Below, piece after piece: positions 45,288-57,699 of a stretch of DNA of 64,000 nt (position 1 is its first letter; each line of letters starts with the position of its first letter). Source of the stretch: Chaenocephalus aceratus (taxonomy: Eukaryota > Chordata > Actinopteri > Perciformes > Channichthyidae). The notes under the pieces were generated by a model. That model made no database searches, had not been told where the DNA came from, and saw nothing but the letters and a program-made list of their open reading frames with translations. Position numbers and translations under genes: made by a program. The stretch covers positions 26,083,615 to 26,147,614 of the forward strand of contig CM043796.1 of assembly GCA_023974075.1 (NCBI GenBank), in the 5' to 3' direction.

Positions 45288-46789
45288 AACAGAGTGAAAC
45301 ATTTACCATAGCTGTGAGGCAGAGCTGACACAAGCTGGCAGAGATAAGGTTGTCAGGAACTTGAGATCAAACTGAGGAACAGCTCCCTCTGCTGGCTCAG
45401 ATAGGCGTTTTTCTAAATTCAGAAGTTTATCTTTATGAAGTCTATCTCGGAGTAAAAGCCATGTGGCTATCTATCTGTAACACTTGAGAGAACAGCTGAG
45501 TGGCCTGACTTTGCAGGTGTATTATTATGGAAATGCAAACATTTGGTTGAACGTATGTTTAAAATAGTATTAACACAAATAGAATTGTAATGTATTTTTT
45601 TCTCGAGGCTCCAGTTTTCCAATATTTGGATGAATATCCATTTAAAAAATAACAGCATAATAGTTGTCACATCTCATTAAAGTCCCAACACCACACTCTA
45701 TAACAATATAGTACAACTACATTGCCAAAACTAAAAACATTTAAAAGGATAAATAAAATATATAAAGTCATAATTTCACAACTTTTAAAAATATCTGACA
45801 AAGATTAGGAAGATTAATCTCTTTTCCGTCATGTATTTTCTATATTACTACATTTTGTCCTCAATTTGGTGGTTTTGAGTTGATTTATTATACCTTAGAA
45901 TTCCTCAATGTATTCTCTTAAAATCCTCTTTTTGACCATTTCACTGACCTATTGTCTTGGTGCCTCAACACTTTTTTGACCTTTTTTTCATGTAATACTG
46001 TAATGAAATAACGGTGAAGTTATTAAAAAGATTTAACTAAATATATATTTATTTTTTACAGCAGCAGGAACCTGTTGTGTTCGTTTGAACCGATGGGAAC
46101 ATGTCATCCAGTGCAACAGTCTTTTCAAGGCAATATAGAATAATTGTTACGGTCCAAAACCTTCAACAATGCTTCAAGCACAATATAGTAATAACGTTTT
46201 ATGGACGTACCAAATATTCCTTAAGGACACAGATTAGGTTGCTCAAGCACGTGCATTGTTAACCTGAGGACATGTAATGCATTTGGAGGAGACATTTCAT
46301 GGTACAAATGAAAAATTCTATGAATGAATCATGAGAAGTTCCTCAAGCTCTCCGGTAGCTACATACGGTATTTGATATAATGCTCATGTCACGACAGCAG
46401 CTGTAAACACCTGAAGTCAACCGACACCCCGGTCTCCCCTACTGGGTTTTTATTTCCAGATTCCTCCGAACGGTAATGCAAAACATACCGGCGATATTTT
46501 ACAGGCTGAAACACAGGGAGCAACAGAATCTCACACGGTGCCAAAGAACAACATGCATCGGGCGAGACAATATATCACTGCACCAACACTGCTAACATAG
46601 AACCGTATACGTGCATGAACGTCATGTGGTGAGTGAGTGGAAGGAGATGAGGTCATTTAAACGGTATATAATTTAAAGGAAACACATATACATCCCCTGA
46701 GGAACACCACAAGCGCGTGAAGGTGAAGGTGTCACTGTTTGAATGTACATGTTACTCCACCGTGAATCACAATCCATCCATTTCCTGTA
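45288..46789. other. no feature seen
   Basis: AT-rich, largely unique sequence with motif-less ORFs only. Confidence 0.45.
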
Positions 46790-47060
46790 TTGTACTTTGT
46801 GACTGTTCTCTCTCTGGGGATAATTACAGCCTCTACAGTTTAGCCTCTCTCCAGTGATTTCCTGCCCCATAAAATTAGGCCTTGCTGAGTCCATTTATCA
46901 TCCCATTAGCACAGCCCTGCTCTCTAAATATAGATCCAGATCCGCAAGAAGTGGAGAAGGAGAGCCAGCGATGCCAACAACAACATCAGCAATCACAGTC
47001 GCTCAGCGCCGCCTGATTACGGCACTTTAGATAACCCACATGTTTGAAAACAAGCTTGAC
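46790..47060. promoter_or_regulatory. candidate conserved non-coding element
   Basis: Repeat-free block with GGGGATAATTACAGCCTC, CCATAAAATTAGGCC and CCATTTATCATCCCATTAGC, rich in Otx- and homeodomain-like words. No coding potential. Inference only. Confidence 0.25.
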
Positions 47061-48124
47061 CTTTGTTTAAACTGCGGTTTGACAAAGTGTGTTAAGTCAA
47101 AACCGCCCAAACAATAATCCTGAAAATGTGTTTAATTTAACACTGTGGCCAAACCTGTGTTTATGTAAAAAATATTGATCAGAGGTGGAAGGCAACTAGG
47201 TACTAAATGAAAACTTCAATTTGTCTGCATCTTAATACTTCTACTCCATTATTATTTGATAAATGTAGTAACTTTTACAGATTCAGATTAATAATACCCG
47301 ATGTAATTTACAGTTTAAATAGGATTATAGGATACAATTAATTAAGATGAAGGGGAATTCACTAGCTATCAGCCTAAAAAGTATTCAAATTAAATTCCAC
47401 CTTTACCAGCTAACACATTTCACATTATGTATCAATAATAATCCAATATTATTATATACGTGAAGAAATAAGTACTTTACTTTGATACTTTAAGCATATT
47501 TTGATGCAAATGCATTTGAACCTTAATTTAAACTTAAGAGTTTAAATGCAGGACTTGAACTTGTAACAGTATATCGACACTGTAGGATTCCTCCTCTGGG
47601 GACCATGAATGTTTACAACACATTATTGTAAATCTGTTTATCAATGGCTTCATCAAGATGCCTTCATAAAAAAGTGTTGGCTAAGTGGTGTCCTAACAGA
47701 GACACAAGTGGAAAGGTCATGGTGAGGGAAAGATCAGAAGGTTCATCCTCTGGCCAATTAAAGTGCTCAGAATAATCAATACAAAATGTTCCTTAAAGCC
47801 AATGGCTCCCCATAAGATATAAACAAACCGGGATGTTGGTTTGGTGAGCTGTGGCCCTCTGACCTTAAGGTTTGGTGAAATTCACTTTAACATACTTTAA
47901 ACAGAATATTACCCGAAGTACGCAGATCCATACATGCATTCCATGTTATAAGTATTTTTGATGTCATTAAAGTAGTATACGTTGGCTAAACAAAAAGAAA
48001 CACAAAAAAGAAAAAACAGTAACACTCCTCATCTCTGTAACATTTAAAAGGGTTTGGCTTATTTGAAGGTATGTACTTGCAAGTTGTTGCTGTTCTGGAT
48101 TTGTATCTTTATGGTTCATTGAAT
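47061..48124. other. mostly unique; MITE scrap at ~47184-47285
   Basis: CAGAGGTGGAAGGCAACTAG at about 47182 and ATACTTCTACTCCATTATTA at about 47234 are degenerate remains of the hAT-like MITE also seen at 5653. Nothing else is recognised. Confidence 0.35.
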
Positions 48125-48180
48125 TTATTGCGAGTCGCTTTGGATAAAAGTGTCAGCCAAATGAAAAGGTAATGTACATT
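48125..48180 (+). repeat. tail of a common fish interspersed repeat
   Basis: GAGTCGCTTTGGATAAAAGT followed by GTCAGCCAAATGA is the reverse complement of the 50910-50960 start (AGCTGACGCTTTTATCCAAA). Confidence 0.6.
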
Positions 48181-48699
48181 TCATTGTGTAACCTTTTCAA
48201 CGCCTGCCTACCCCACTGCTCTCTGCGACTCCAGAGAAGATTAATAACCACAGCTTGGCCTAGATTTTATTTCTATATTTCTTTGATGTTTTATTACTTC
48301 TTGCCACAAAGAGTCTTCCATTTCAAGGGCATTGTTGCAGTCAGCTGTCTGACCTGTTTAGTTTGGTCAAATGTATTGTCAGTGTGCCATGGGCAAAGAA
48401 CCTTGTCAAATCTAAGATTCACTTCGATTTCTAATTTTAAGAGAAACTCCCTCTGGAGGGAACTTTGGGATTTAAGCCTTTGCAGACCATTTACATGCAT
48501 TAAAACCGCCAAAAGCATAGTAGGACTTCTTTAAAGGGTTCTTGATGGTAATCACCTGAAATTTTGCAAAACAGTTACAAGCTATCCTAAGAGCAATGAT
48601 AACAACTGAGTGGGGTGGGAGTATCCTTTACGTTGACCCTATAGCTAACATATTATTCAGGTAGAGAATAAAAACAGGCACAATAACATCTAAAAGGAC
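48181..48699. other. no feature seen
   Basis: A 120-codon ORF (48172-48534) is overlapped by an opposing 74-codon ORF. Neither has a motif. Confidence 0.4.
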
Positions 48700-49150
48700 C
48701 ATTTCATGTATTTATTTCAACATGGAATCATCAATAATGCAAAAGGAAAATACATATTCTGTGAGGAAAAGGTCCTCAGGGGCGATGTGAAACACCACAC
48801 ATTACTCACAGATGGCCTACAATTCATATCTGGGGAGATGTAATGTGCATCTCTTGAGCTTTTCCGTTTCTTTGCTTTATGGTAAAAGGTGAAATGTCTC
48901 AGGCTTTTTAACTGTAAAGCAGTTCATTAAAACAGGAGCTCTTATTCAGCCTTTTCTTCCGGGAAATATGTTTCATGAGAAGTCATTAAAATGCAGTTAA
49001 CATGTATGACAAACTCTCCAGAGAGGTGCATGCTGGTAGCGTACAATATAGCCCTGGCATGTTTGAATTTCGTGGGGGAACAAGCGCTAACACTTAGCGT
49101 GATGTTTATTTGACAAGGTTGTCACTCCAGAAGGAACCTCTGGACTCGAC
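48700..49150. promoter_or_regulatory. candidate conserved non-coding element
   Basis: A repeat-free, evenly composed block with many vertebrate-enhancer-like words: ATCATCAATAATGCAAAAGG (about 48727), GTCATTAAAATGCAGTTAAC (about 48982), GCGTGATGTTTATTTGACAAGG-type text near 49099. No ORF with a motif. This is the most enhancer-like stretch by eye, but unproven. Confidence 0.28.
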
Positions 49151-50444
49151 CCGTAAACATCCTTCACCTGCAGTTTCAACAATGTCTAAGCTTTAACACT
49201 TTGTATTATCCGAGAACAAGCCTTCCTTTTTATACTCTGCATTGTATCAATAAAACAGCAGGGGAAGGGTTTATTTAGAAAAGCACAAGTCGAAAAAAAA
49301 GTCTTTGAAAGGACTTTGACCTATGGCTTTCCGTTGCGATTGGATTGAATAAGGTGGCGGGGGCCATCAAGAAGGCATCAGTATGTTGGTGGGAAAATGC
49401 AGAGCGGGAAGTGAGAAGTGATGAGGGTCACAGCGGGGTCGTGACATGAGGAGCGGGGCAGATTGAGTGAAAGGACCCCAGGGTTTTCTGCCCATGCATG
49501 AACCTCCACATCCAAACAAGATATTTCATCTGAGCACCTCAAGACTTCTGTTCCAAAATACATACAAAAATCCAATATGTGGAAATCTAAACAAGACAAA
49601 TCACTCGGCACACTGGAAATGTTTAATGCTAGTGAGAGGTGTTGTAAATCTTGAAAACCACTGTAGACTGGGGGAATTCATTTTTCAACCATAAAATAAT
49701 GATTCAAAGGAGGAAAAACATTGAACGAAGATGTTGGTAGAGTCAAAGCACAGTCAGTGGTGCATGGTCACTTACGAAAGGAAAGTCAGGCCTCAAAAGA
49801 TGGAATAATGTCCCAAAAACACATTTGAACTATTGTTTACTTATTTATCAGCATGGCTCTTCTCATACCCACATTCATAGTCCCCAGATGTTGTATCTTA
49901 TGACTTTTGTTGATCTAGTTTCTCTCTAGAGCCTCAAGCAGGACAACACTTTCAATCATCCCAGAAATATATACTACTAGATATATGGTCGCAAACAGAT
50001 TCTACTGATGTCACGGTTCCCAGAAGATGTATATTCATATATTTGGTGTTCTTGACCCTTTCTCTTGCTCCATCATCCATCTATCCATCTAGCTCTCGGT
50101 CACCATTTTCAATGATCCCTGGAAATGTCCAAAGATAAACAAGAGCGATGATCACAACATGTGGTACTAACTCATGGTTCCCAGATGATTTATCCTACAG
50201 ACTTTAGTGATCCCCTGATGTCTCCAGTGACTTGTTAAAACAACAATTGATGGGAATATCAGGACTTTCCGTACAGACATATCTACAAAAGATGTTTCTT
50301 AATAACCTCCTTTACTTTTTATGAAGACCATCATTCAAAATGTCTGTCAAGTACAAACTCAGGTAATGTGTGAAGTATAATTGCATACTTATTAGCAAGT
50401 TAGCAACCCCCCACTTTTAATGTTCGTTTAGTCTTTATTATTAA
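49151..50444. other. no feature seen
   Basis: Short opposing ORFs (75 and 77 codons near 49378-49694) without motifs. No repeat boundary. Confidence 0.4.
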
Positions 50445-50740
50445 CCTACCGCTACAACTCTTACTACTTTTAAATCCAGGCTGAAGACTTATCGTTTTGT
50501 CGCTGCTTTTAATTGAAACTGAGCCGTTGTGTTCATCAGTAAAGTGGAACTTCTGTGTGAACTATTCATATCTTAAACTGCACTGTAACTTTTTATTCAT
50601 GTGTTTTTTCTTTTAATGTTTCTTTTATTATCTTTTAATGATTTTAAATGCCTTTGTCTGAATGTCTTTCATTTTTGTAAAGCACTTTGAATTGCCTTGT
50701 GTTGAAAGGTGCTATATAAATAAACTTGCCTTGCCTTACC
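50445..50740 (+). mobile_element. L2-type LINE 3' end
   Basis: It opens with the end of the reverse transcriptase ORF (TFKSRLKTYRFVAAFN then stop). An AT-rich 3' UTR follows, then GTAAAGCACTTTGAATTGCC and TATAAATAAACTTGCCTTGC with a short GCCTT tail repeat. This is the standard 3' end of fish L2/Maui-like LINEs. The body of the LINE is missing, as expected from 5'-truncated insertion. Confidence 0.75.
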
Positions 50741-50904
50741 TTTATATTGTTTTATTTATTTTATAGGCCTTAATCTTTTTATTTGTATTTCTGTTGTACC
50801 TACAGTATATGTTCACTTTGTTTTATGGTTGATATTTTTGCATCGACTCACTTGTCTTGTGTCTTATCTGCCAGAGAGAAACCATTACTTACTTTATTTT
50901 ATTA

Positions 50905-51278
50905 CATTACATTGCATTTAGCTGACGCTTTTATCCAAAGTGACTTACAATAAGTGCATTCGACCAAGAAGATACAAACTTGAAGAAAACAGAATCATAT
51001 AAGTACATTAGGTTTCATAGAGCCAAAACATTTCAAGTGCTACTCAACTGGCTTTAGATAAGCCAGCCCTTTATTAGTATATAAGTGCTCTGTTAGCAGT
51101 TCTATCGCTCGAAGTGGAGTCGAAAGAGATGAGTTGTCAGTCTGCGCCGGAAGATGTGTAAGCTATCTGCTGTCCTGATGTCAATGGGGAGCTCATTCCA
51201 CCATTTTGGAGCCAGGATAGCAAACCAACGTGTTTTTGCTGATGGGAACTTGGGTCCCCCTCGCAGTGAGGGTGCAGC
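50905..51278. repeat. common fish interspersed repeat, left part
   Basis: It starts ATTTAGCTGACGCTTTTATC, then TGACTTACAATAAGTGCATT, and continues through CTGATGTCAATGGGGAGCTC and CATTCCACCATTTTGGAGCC. The text is interrupted at 51278 by the hAT element and resumes at 52822-52998 (GTTTGGCTGATGCAGAGCGA, ATGTCCTGGATGTAGGAAGG, TTACTGGAAGCCAGTGAAGG). It is a multi-copy teleost repeat whose class I cannot settle from sequence. Confidence 0.6.
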
Positions 51279-52821
51279 CAGGGCCGGCCCTAGACTTTTG
51301 GGGGCCCTAAGCGAGCTTTGGCTTGGGGGCCCCCCTCACTCTAGCGCGTTCTCACTACACACAACTTTTGTCTTATGTTAGCATAATCACACATATTGTA
51401 TAAATAAGCATGTAAACACCGTGGACCTAATCTCCTCTAGGGGGGTCCTCACCTCCTCTAGGGGGGTCTGGGGGCACGCTCCCCCGGGAAGATTTTTTTT
51501 TAAATATTGAAGTTAAAAGCATCAATCTGGTGCACTTTGAGAGCAAAAATAAGAGATCTATGGATACATCTCTCAACACCCATATGAAACAGAACTGTAA
51601 ACAGATTTTTCTTTATGGATATTTTACAAATCACTTAAACTGTATTCTTGTTTTGTCATAGTATTTCACAACTGTTTTTCATTTATTCTCTCTGGCTGTC
51701 CATCTCATAATGTTCACATAGAAACTAGCTGTCAATAGGAATATCATTCAGAAGAATTATAATTTCTTGCAAAAATCCTACACAAAAAGAGGTTGCACAT
51801 TTAAATTCAGGTGTTGTTATGGCAACGTCAGTGGCCAAACAGCCACATTTACTGCTGCAAATACGTTCAAACATGCTGTTGACACGTAAAGCAGTGGCAA
51901 CTATGCCACCATTTCAGCTGACTTTTTCTCAGAAATACTGTCACATAACATCCATATAGTTCAGTGCGAGGTTGATGCTTAGCTAAGCTAACTATGAAAC
52001 ACTTTAACTGACAGGACTCAGGATCAACTACTACTGTAAGGTAGCTTCTAGCTTCATGTCGAACAGTAAGTCAACATTTCCCAGAGAGCTTTCTTTGAAA
52101 TCACCAGGTAACGCTAAAAGACATTACATTTAGATTGTATGACGAAGTGTTTATTTAATATATCTGGCTAGCTATAGCTACTTGCTAACGGTTTAGCTTA
52201 CCCCCGCGATTCAAAGTAATGTCAACGTAGCTGTAATTTATGCTTTGCTTACATGTTCGCATAACTTTTAGTTTACTGACATTTACATACCTTGTTTACC
52301 TGGCTCAATTGGTGGCTCTGGGGTTGTTGTGTGAGCCACCACTTGAGAATTGTCGTCTTTTTTAAGAAATGTTTTTCTTATGTCCATCTTCAAAAACTCT
52401 GAGTCCGACTGACAGTTTATTTCAAACATTGTCACAGCTCACAGGATAGGTACCTGTCAGCCAATAAGACAGATGTTTATTTCCATTCAACTGTCTGGTT
52501 GGTCTGGTGTCTTGCCTCTGTTGCATTCACTGAACACGGGAAATTACATTCCTGCCGTCCTCTCTTGTGTCATGATGAGGTTCAGGTAAAGCATGGTTAA
52601 TGTATTATATTATTGACTCAATAATATAATACATGACTTTGAGAGTAGGCAATCTAGGCATATTAACACAATTAATTAAACATACTTATCACGACGATGG
52701 TGTACTGAGATTTATTTATTTTTTAAATATAAAAAATTACATTTTTTTTTTAGGGGGCCTCTTAGTGGCTGTGGGGCCCTAAGCAGCCGCTTATGTCGCT
52801 TAATGGGTCGGGCCGGCTCTG
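51279..52821 (-). mobile_element. hAT element with exact 8-bp duplication
   Basis: Ends CAGGGCCGGCCCTAGA and, reversed, CAGAGCCGGCCCGACCC. The perfect duplication GGTGCAGC flanks it at 51271-51278 and 52822-52829. A 21-bp tandem (ACCTCCTCTAGGGGGGTC) lies near 51430-51470. Length 1543 bp. The gene orientation is minus, judged from the exon remnant at 52283-52435. The catalytic core is missing. Confidence 0.88.
52283..52435 (-). pseudogene. possible first exon of the hAT transposase
   Basis: On the minus strand an ATG opens MFEINCQSDSEFLKMDIRKT, continuing FLKKDDNSQVV, and reaches CCAG|GTAAAC, a plausible splice donor. The MDIR-x-F-x-KK start resembles the N-termini of hAT proteins. No further exons are recognised before 51279, so it is a remnant. 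Confidence 0.35.
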
Positions 52822-52998
52822 GGTGCAGCGAGTCGTTTGGCTGATGCAGAGCGAAGTGCACGTGCTGGGGTGTACAGTTTAACCATGTCCTGGATGTAGG
52901 AAGGGCCAGATCCATTCGCAGCATGGTACGCAAGTACCAGTGTCTTGAAGTGGATCCTAGCAGTTACTGGAAGCCAGTGAAGGAAGCGGAGGAGCGAT
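52822..52998. repeat. common fish interspersed repeat, right part
   Basis: Continuation of 50905-51278 after the hAT insertion. The GGTGCAGC at its start is the duplicated target site. Confidence 0.6.
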
Positions 52999-53124
52999 TA
53001 TTTGTATTATCATACATTTGACCTCCTTGTGTCTGATACAATGTTATATTTTGCTGCATGTACCTTTTAAAGTTCTTAACAAATCTGAGGGGAATTTATT
53101 GTTTTTCGTTTTTTAACTTGTGAT

Positions 53125-53212
53125 GTGTCATTTTGTAAAGCACTTTGAGCTGCATGTGTTATATGAAAAGTGCCATATAAATAAAGCTTTATTATTATTA
53201 TTATTTTAAGTG
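53125..53212 (+). mobile_element. L2-type LINE 3' tail
   Basis: GTAAAGCACTTTGAGCTGCA, then AAAGTGCCATATAAATAAAG and a (TTA)n tail. Same 3' UTR design as 50680-50735 but another subfamily. Confidence 0.65.
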
Positions 53213-53939
53213 TTTCTGTGCTTAGAGTGATACAATGTGAATACCTGTTAGTCATCGGTCCATTTCACCACCATTGAGAGCTTCCTGCACACATCCCGGT
53301 CATCACAGTGTGATTCCATATCAAATACACACCCTACCCTTTTGTCTAGATGCGAGCGAGGGCTTGACCAAACCGGCTATGATGTTCTCTTCCTCGTAAA
53401 TGTTATTCCTGCTCTCATCGGATTTCCCCGGCAGTATCTGTTTCGCCTCTTCCTGCCGAGAACTAACTCAAAACATGTTTGCCTGTGATCTGCTAAAGCG
53501 GGCCGAACCGCTATTTATTCATTAAACAGAGCGTTCGTTTTGGCTGGGAAGAAGATCTCGGAGGTTCCTGGACCGGATCAGGTATCGGTCATCCCCTGAG
53601 CACGGAGGAGACTCTCCGGGTCGCCTGGGGGGGGGGAATTCCTGAGAGGAAAATAATCTGTCCATGTGAATGCCAGTCAAGTGTGTCAGCTGATGAGAAA
53701 GCATGTTTTCAGTTAAGTCTTGACATGATATTTAATGATTAAAGGCCTATAAACAGTCTGACTATGATGGTTCAAAGTTGTGTCTTTTCCATAAAGGACA
53801 TAACAGCCTTCTAAATGTTGCATAAAATGTCAAGCATGTACAGTAGGCTACATGTCATTCAAACAATGACGTGTAAACAATAAAAACTGCTGGATTTAAT
53901 GCCAATGATTCAGAAAAAAGTATCACAAGTTTTTTAAAC
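53213..53939. other. no feature seen
   Basis: A G-run (53628-53636) and short motif-less ORFs only. Confidence 0.4.
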
Positions 53940-54075
53940 TACGATACGATAATACTTTATTGGTCAGATCAAGTCTGAAATCTGAATTGCATCACAGCAG
54001 CTCCATGTGTAACATCAACATAGACAAATATAAAGACACAATGCATGAAACAACAAACATTTAACATAACATCTC
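53940..54075 (-). repeat. LINE-type 3' tail, inverted
   Basis: AATACTTTATTGGTCAGATC, then CTGAATTGCATCACAGCAGC, is the reverse of a common fish retroposon 3' end (GACCAATAAAGTATT). Confidence 0.45.
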
Positions 54076-55789
54076 AATCACTGAGAGTCAAGTTTCAAAC
54101 TCATCAATAATCAGGATTATTTACAGCTTTTTAATGTGATCATGATTGACAGCACTAGAAAAACAAAAAAACATACATTTGGTAGAACATTACCAGGCTT
54201 TTAGTGACCGAAGACGACTGACAGATGTCACGTTGTTCGGTCTTACTCCAATTTGTGTGTATCCTCGATGTCTAATCCTCGCTAACAGAATGGCGAGCTT
54301 CCTCCCATCCATTTACAACCCTGAACCAAAGGACCGAATGTGGAGTTGTTTATCCAACTTAAAGCTAACAGAGAAATTCACACAGGTCAAGGGCTCTGCT
54401 GCAGTCGGAGCTTTTTGTTTTATTATATATGTTAAGGCTGTCTCGCAGGGTGTCAGAAATGATGGGATTTCTATGTTCGCTGATGTCAAATTAAGGAATG
54501 TTATCTTGTCAAGAAATGCTTCACATACCATCCAATCTCCACTGAGCGACCTTAACTTCCCACTCATGCTCCTGTGGTCTCAATGGAAAAATACACTTTC
54601 TGCCAGACTCTTGCTTCCTTGTAGATATAGCAAAAATACTTGCCATTATCGGAGCTCCGTGGCCTTGACCCCTCAGAGGCTTTCAGATGGTTAGCTGTTA
54701 TTGAAGCTTTCTCTTGGAGTCATTACATAGTGTGTCTTAAGAGACACTTTAGCAGACTGGAAGAAAAACTCAATGCCATTTCACACGGTTAACCTCAGGT
54801 AAACAGCTTCACAGTGACCATAGTGAATACTTTTTCTCGTGGCTACAAGGTGATGGTGGTTGTTGCATGGCTCTGATAAAGTTTGAAGGAGATTTGTCAA
54901 AAGTACAGCAAACATAAAGCTTATTTTAAGGAATGTATAATTTCCTAACATTTTAAAATGCTTATTTTGATTGCTGTCTTGTTAATCACAGATCTTTTTG
55001 ATTAGTGTGGTTTTGAACAAGGTTAATTGATCTCCTGAACATGTTTGAAGCCCAAATCGTATACCTCTTAAAGCTGAAATAGGTCAACTTTAGCCATAGT
55101 TACATTTTCAGACGGCTGGGCTTTATGCCACTGAAGTTTGGACAAAAAAACTTAACAATTATTGGATCAATAGCCATGAATTTGGGTTCAATATTCATTG
55201 TAAAAATCATAATCAGATAAAAACCTCCCATTGTATAATACTCTAGTTATTGACCAGATAAAACGAATGTCATTCCCATTAGCCTCTAGCTGCATTTAGT
55301 GCTAACTGATGTTAGCATTGTTATCAAGCTGCTAAACTAACTGAAAATGATCTCTTGAGGTGATAAATGTAGTAAGGAATTGGGTTATTTTCTCGTATAC
55401 TTTAATGCAATCTAACTTCTTTGGCTACCAGTGGTCATTACAAAATAATGCAGGTTCAAGGCACATTCGATTGGCTTTATTTTTAAGACGGGGAGACTAC
55501 ATGTATATCCTCATCTTTTATACAGACTCTAGTACAGCCTTACAATGCTCTGAACATTTCTGTAGATGGCTTTACACTTTTAGTCTTTCTTAAGTGATAT
55601 CTGTATTATGGAATATTGTACATTTCATGAATAAACTGGTGTTCTCATTGACAACATGATTTGAAAGCCCAAGTATTAGTATTTAGTCATTTCAAGTATG
55701 CAAAATACAATAGAAGACATGTGTTTTTGCCAAACAGCAACAAGCTAATTCAAGTCTTTTCCAAACCTGTCTTTTTCCTCAGGGTTTAT
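54076..55789. other. no gene seen
   Basis: A 182-codon ORF (54146-54694, plus) overlaps an opposing 84-codon ORF. It has no recognisable domain and no coding-like neighbours, so I leave it uncalled. 55260-55330 has TAGC/GCTAA words common in fish MITEs. Confidence 0.4.
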
Positions 55790-56000
55790 TGGAGTGCTGG
55801 CGCATTGGGGCTTGGCGCTCGTGGTTCTGATTGATTTACTAATAAGGAATGAACAGCAGCGCCTGGTACTTTGGGTAATTGTCATATTTGTCACCCTCAG
55901 AAGCGAGCTGAGTGTGAGCAGATTCTGGAATCTAATTGGACAGAGTTATCAGACGGTAAACAGCGGCAGCGGAGCAGCGAGCAGTGGTGATCCATATCCT
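55790..56000. promoter_or_regulatory. candidate conserved non-coding element
   Basis: Repeat-free block with TGATTGATTTACTAATAAGG, GGGTAATTGTCATATTTGTC and GAATCTAATTGGACAGAG, dense in homeodomain/Pbx-like words. The 151-codon ORF through it continues into a CA-rich stretch and has no motif. Confidence 0.22.
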
Positions 56001-56500
56001 GCTCCAAACGAGAACGAGGAGTCGTTAAGAGGGACAGAGAGACAGAGAGACATTAGGGAGCATCACACACATGCATCAATTCACACACATACACAAACAC
56101 ACACGGTGAAACATTTTGATTTTAGTGCCAATATGTCTGCTCAGATTTATAGCCAAGGCTGGTTTACAAACCTGTACATGGCTATTTATCCTCACCTGAA
56201 ATTCACACCAGAAGCAACACCTCATTGTAAGCAAAAGCCCCGAGCATAACCAAATGTTCAAAGCACGAAACAACAAAATGTATCACTTTTGTTTTTTGCT
56301 CACATTTCATACGTGTTTATCACTGTATAATCAGAATTGTACCTGTATATGTTCTCCTGTTTATACTTTATACTTCATTACTTTCATAAATCAATGCTAC
56401 ACACTCATCATTGCAAAATGATTCAACCACCAAATTGATCCAATAAGGAACAATCTTTGGTAAGTCAGCGACTTTTTTTTTTTTTTAAACCAACTTACAA
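56001..56500. other. no feature seen
   Basis: CA-rich scrap near 56068-56104 and a T-run at 56472-56486 only. Confidence 0.4.
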
Positions 56501-56504
56501 AATA

Positions 56505-57170
56505 TACCGCTAATTGAGGGTTGGGTATCTTGCCCAAGGACACTTCTGTTCACTGGAGATGGGGCGGAGTTAGTGGTGGTTTTATCTGACTGCTACACCT
56601 GCTCAAGGTGTTGTAGTCAAGTCACCAATTCACGAGTCCAAGTCACTCTCAAGTCACCACTCTTCGAGTCCGAGTCCAAGTCACCTAGGGAGAGTCGTAG
56701 TCGAGTTCGAGTCCAAGTCTGAGTCACCCAAGGAGTGTCCGAGTCGAGTCCGAGTCATCATTACCTGTGTTCGAGTCCGAGTCCAAGTCTGAGTCACCCA
56801 AGGAGTGTCCGAGTCGAGTCCGAGTCATCATTACCTGTGTTCGAGTCCGAGTCCAAGTCTGAGTCACCCAAGGAGTGTCCGAGTCGAGTCATCATTACCT
56901 GTGTTCGAGTCCGAGTCCAAGTCTGAGTCACCCAAGGAGTGTCCGAGTCGAGTCCGAGTCATCATTACCTGTGTTCGAGTCCGAGTCCAAGTCCGAGTCA
57001 CCCAAGAGGAGTCCAAGTCAGAGTCACAAGTCTTCATGTATTAATCTTTGTGGGTATATGTGTTGAAATGTAGCTGCTCCTCTACATTGCTTTTATCCTG
57101 AACTGCTGTGCCGAGTCCCGAAAATCTGCACTCGAGTCCGAGTCCAGGACTTGAGTACTCAATCTCTGCC
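56505..57170. mobile_element. MITE-like repeat built on GAGTCC units
   Basis: GTTGTAGTCAAGTCACC near 56610 and GGACTTGAGTACTCAA near 57148 are the ends typical of a fish non-autonomous repeat whose body consists of CGAGTCC/CAAGTC words. The centre is a 70-bp tandem array. No coding capacity: the Ser/Glu ORFs are by-products. Confidence 0.5.
56700..57015. repeat. minisatellite, ~70-bp unit, about four copies
   Basis: The unit starts TTCGAGTCCGAGTCCAAGTC. Starts are at 56770, 56840, 56904 and 56974, giving spacings of 70, 64 and 70. The short unit lacks one CGAGTC. Within the unit a 6-bp word (GAGTCC or GAGTCG) is itself repeated. Confidence 0.85.
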
Positions 57171-57690
57171 TGCTCACTCTGGTTTTTGCATTGTTAGAGA
57201 GAAGGGGTTAGTCGGGAAGTTATATTTCCTCGCGACCACTATCGCACTTTCAATGGTTCTGCCACCGCTATCACCATAGTGTTCAAATTCACCATCGCAC
57301 TCGCTGTAACTGGTGCTGGTATGTGTAGTCATTTTGCCTGTTTTTGTATTAATGGTGGAACGAATGCGAGGAGTAGAGCAGATTTATTTGTCCATTCAAA
57401 GTGTTTCTTTCTGTGTGTACTTGATTTTTATCGTTTTTCGAGTCGTGTTCGTCTCCACCCTACGAATGCCTTTCTCTCAACAGTTCAACAGTTATTCACT
57501 GAATTTGTCATTGGATTTTTAGATGCTATCAGAGCCACAAGAGTGAACCACAACGGAACATAAGGAAGCTATGACCATCACTATGAGCCACCCTTGTTTT
57601 CAACTTGACATTTCATACATTATTATAAAGAAAAGTTATAGCCACTTTAAGAAGAAAGCTCAAATAACCCAAGCCTCTGAGATCAAAGTC
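57171..57690. other. no feature seen
   Basis: Overlapping 94- and 69-codon ORFs without motifs. Confidence 0.4.
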
Positions 57691-57699
57691 CACTTCTTT

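Noticed and set aside
54146..54694. 182-codon plus-strand ORF
   Set aside because: No recognisable motif and an overlapping 84-codon ORF on the other strand; length alone is not enough in 64 kb of eukaryotic DNA.
56700..57015. CRISPR-like array of regularly spaced repeats
   Set aside because: The 70-bp units have no unique spacers and the genome is eukaryotic.
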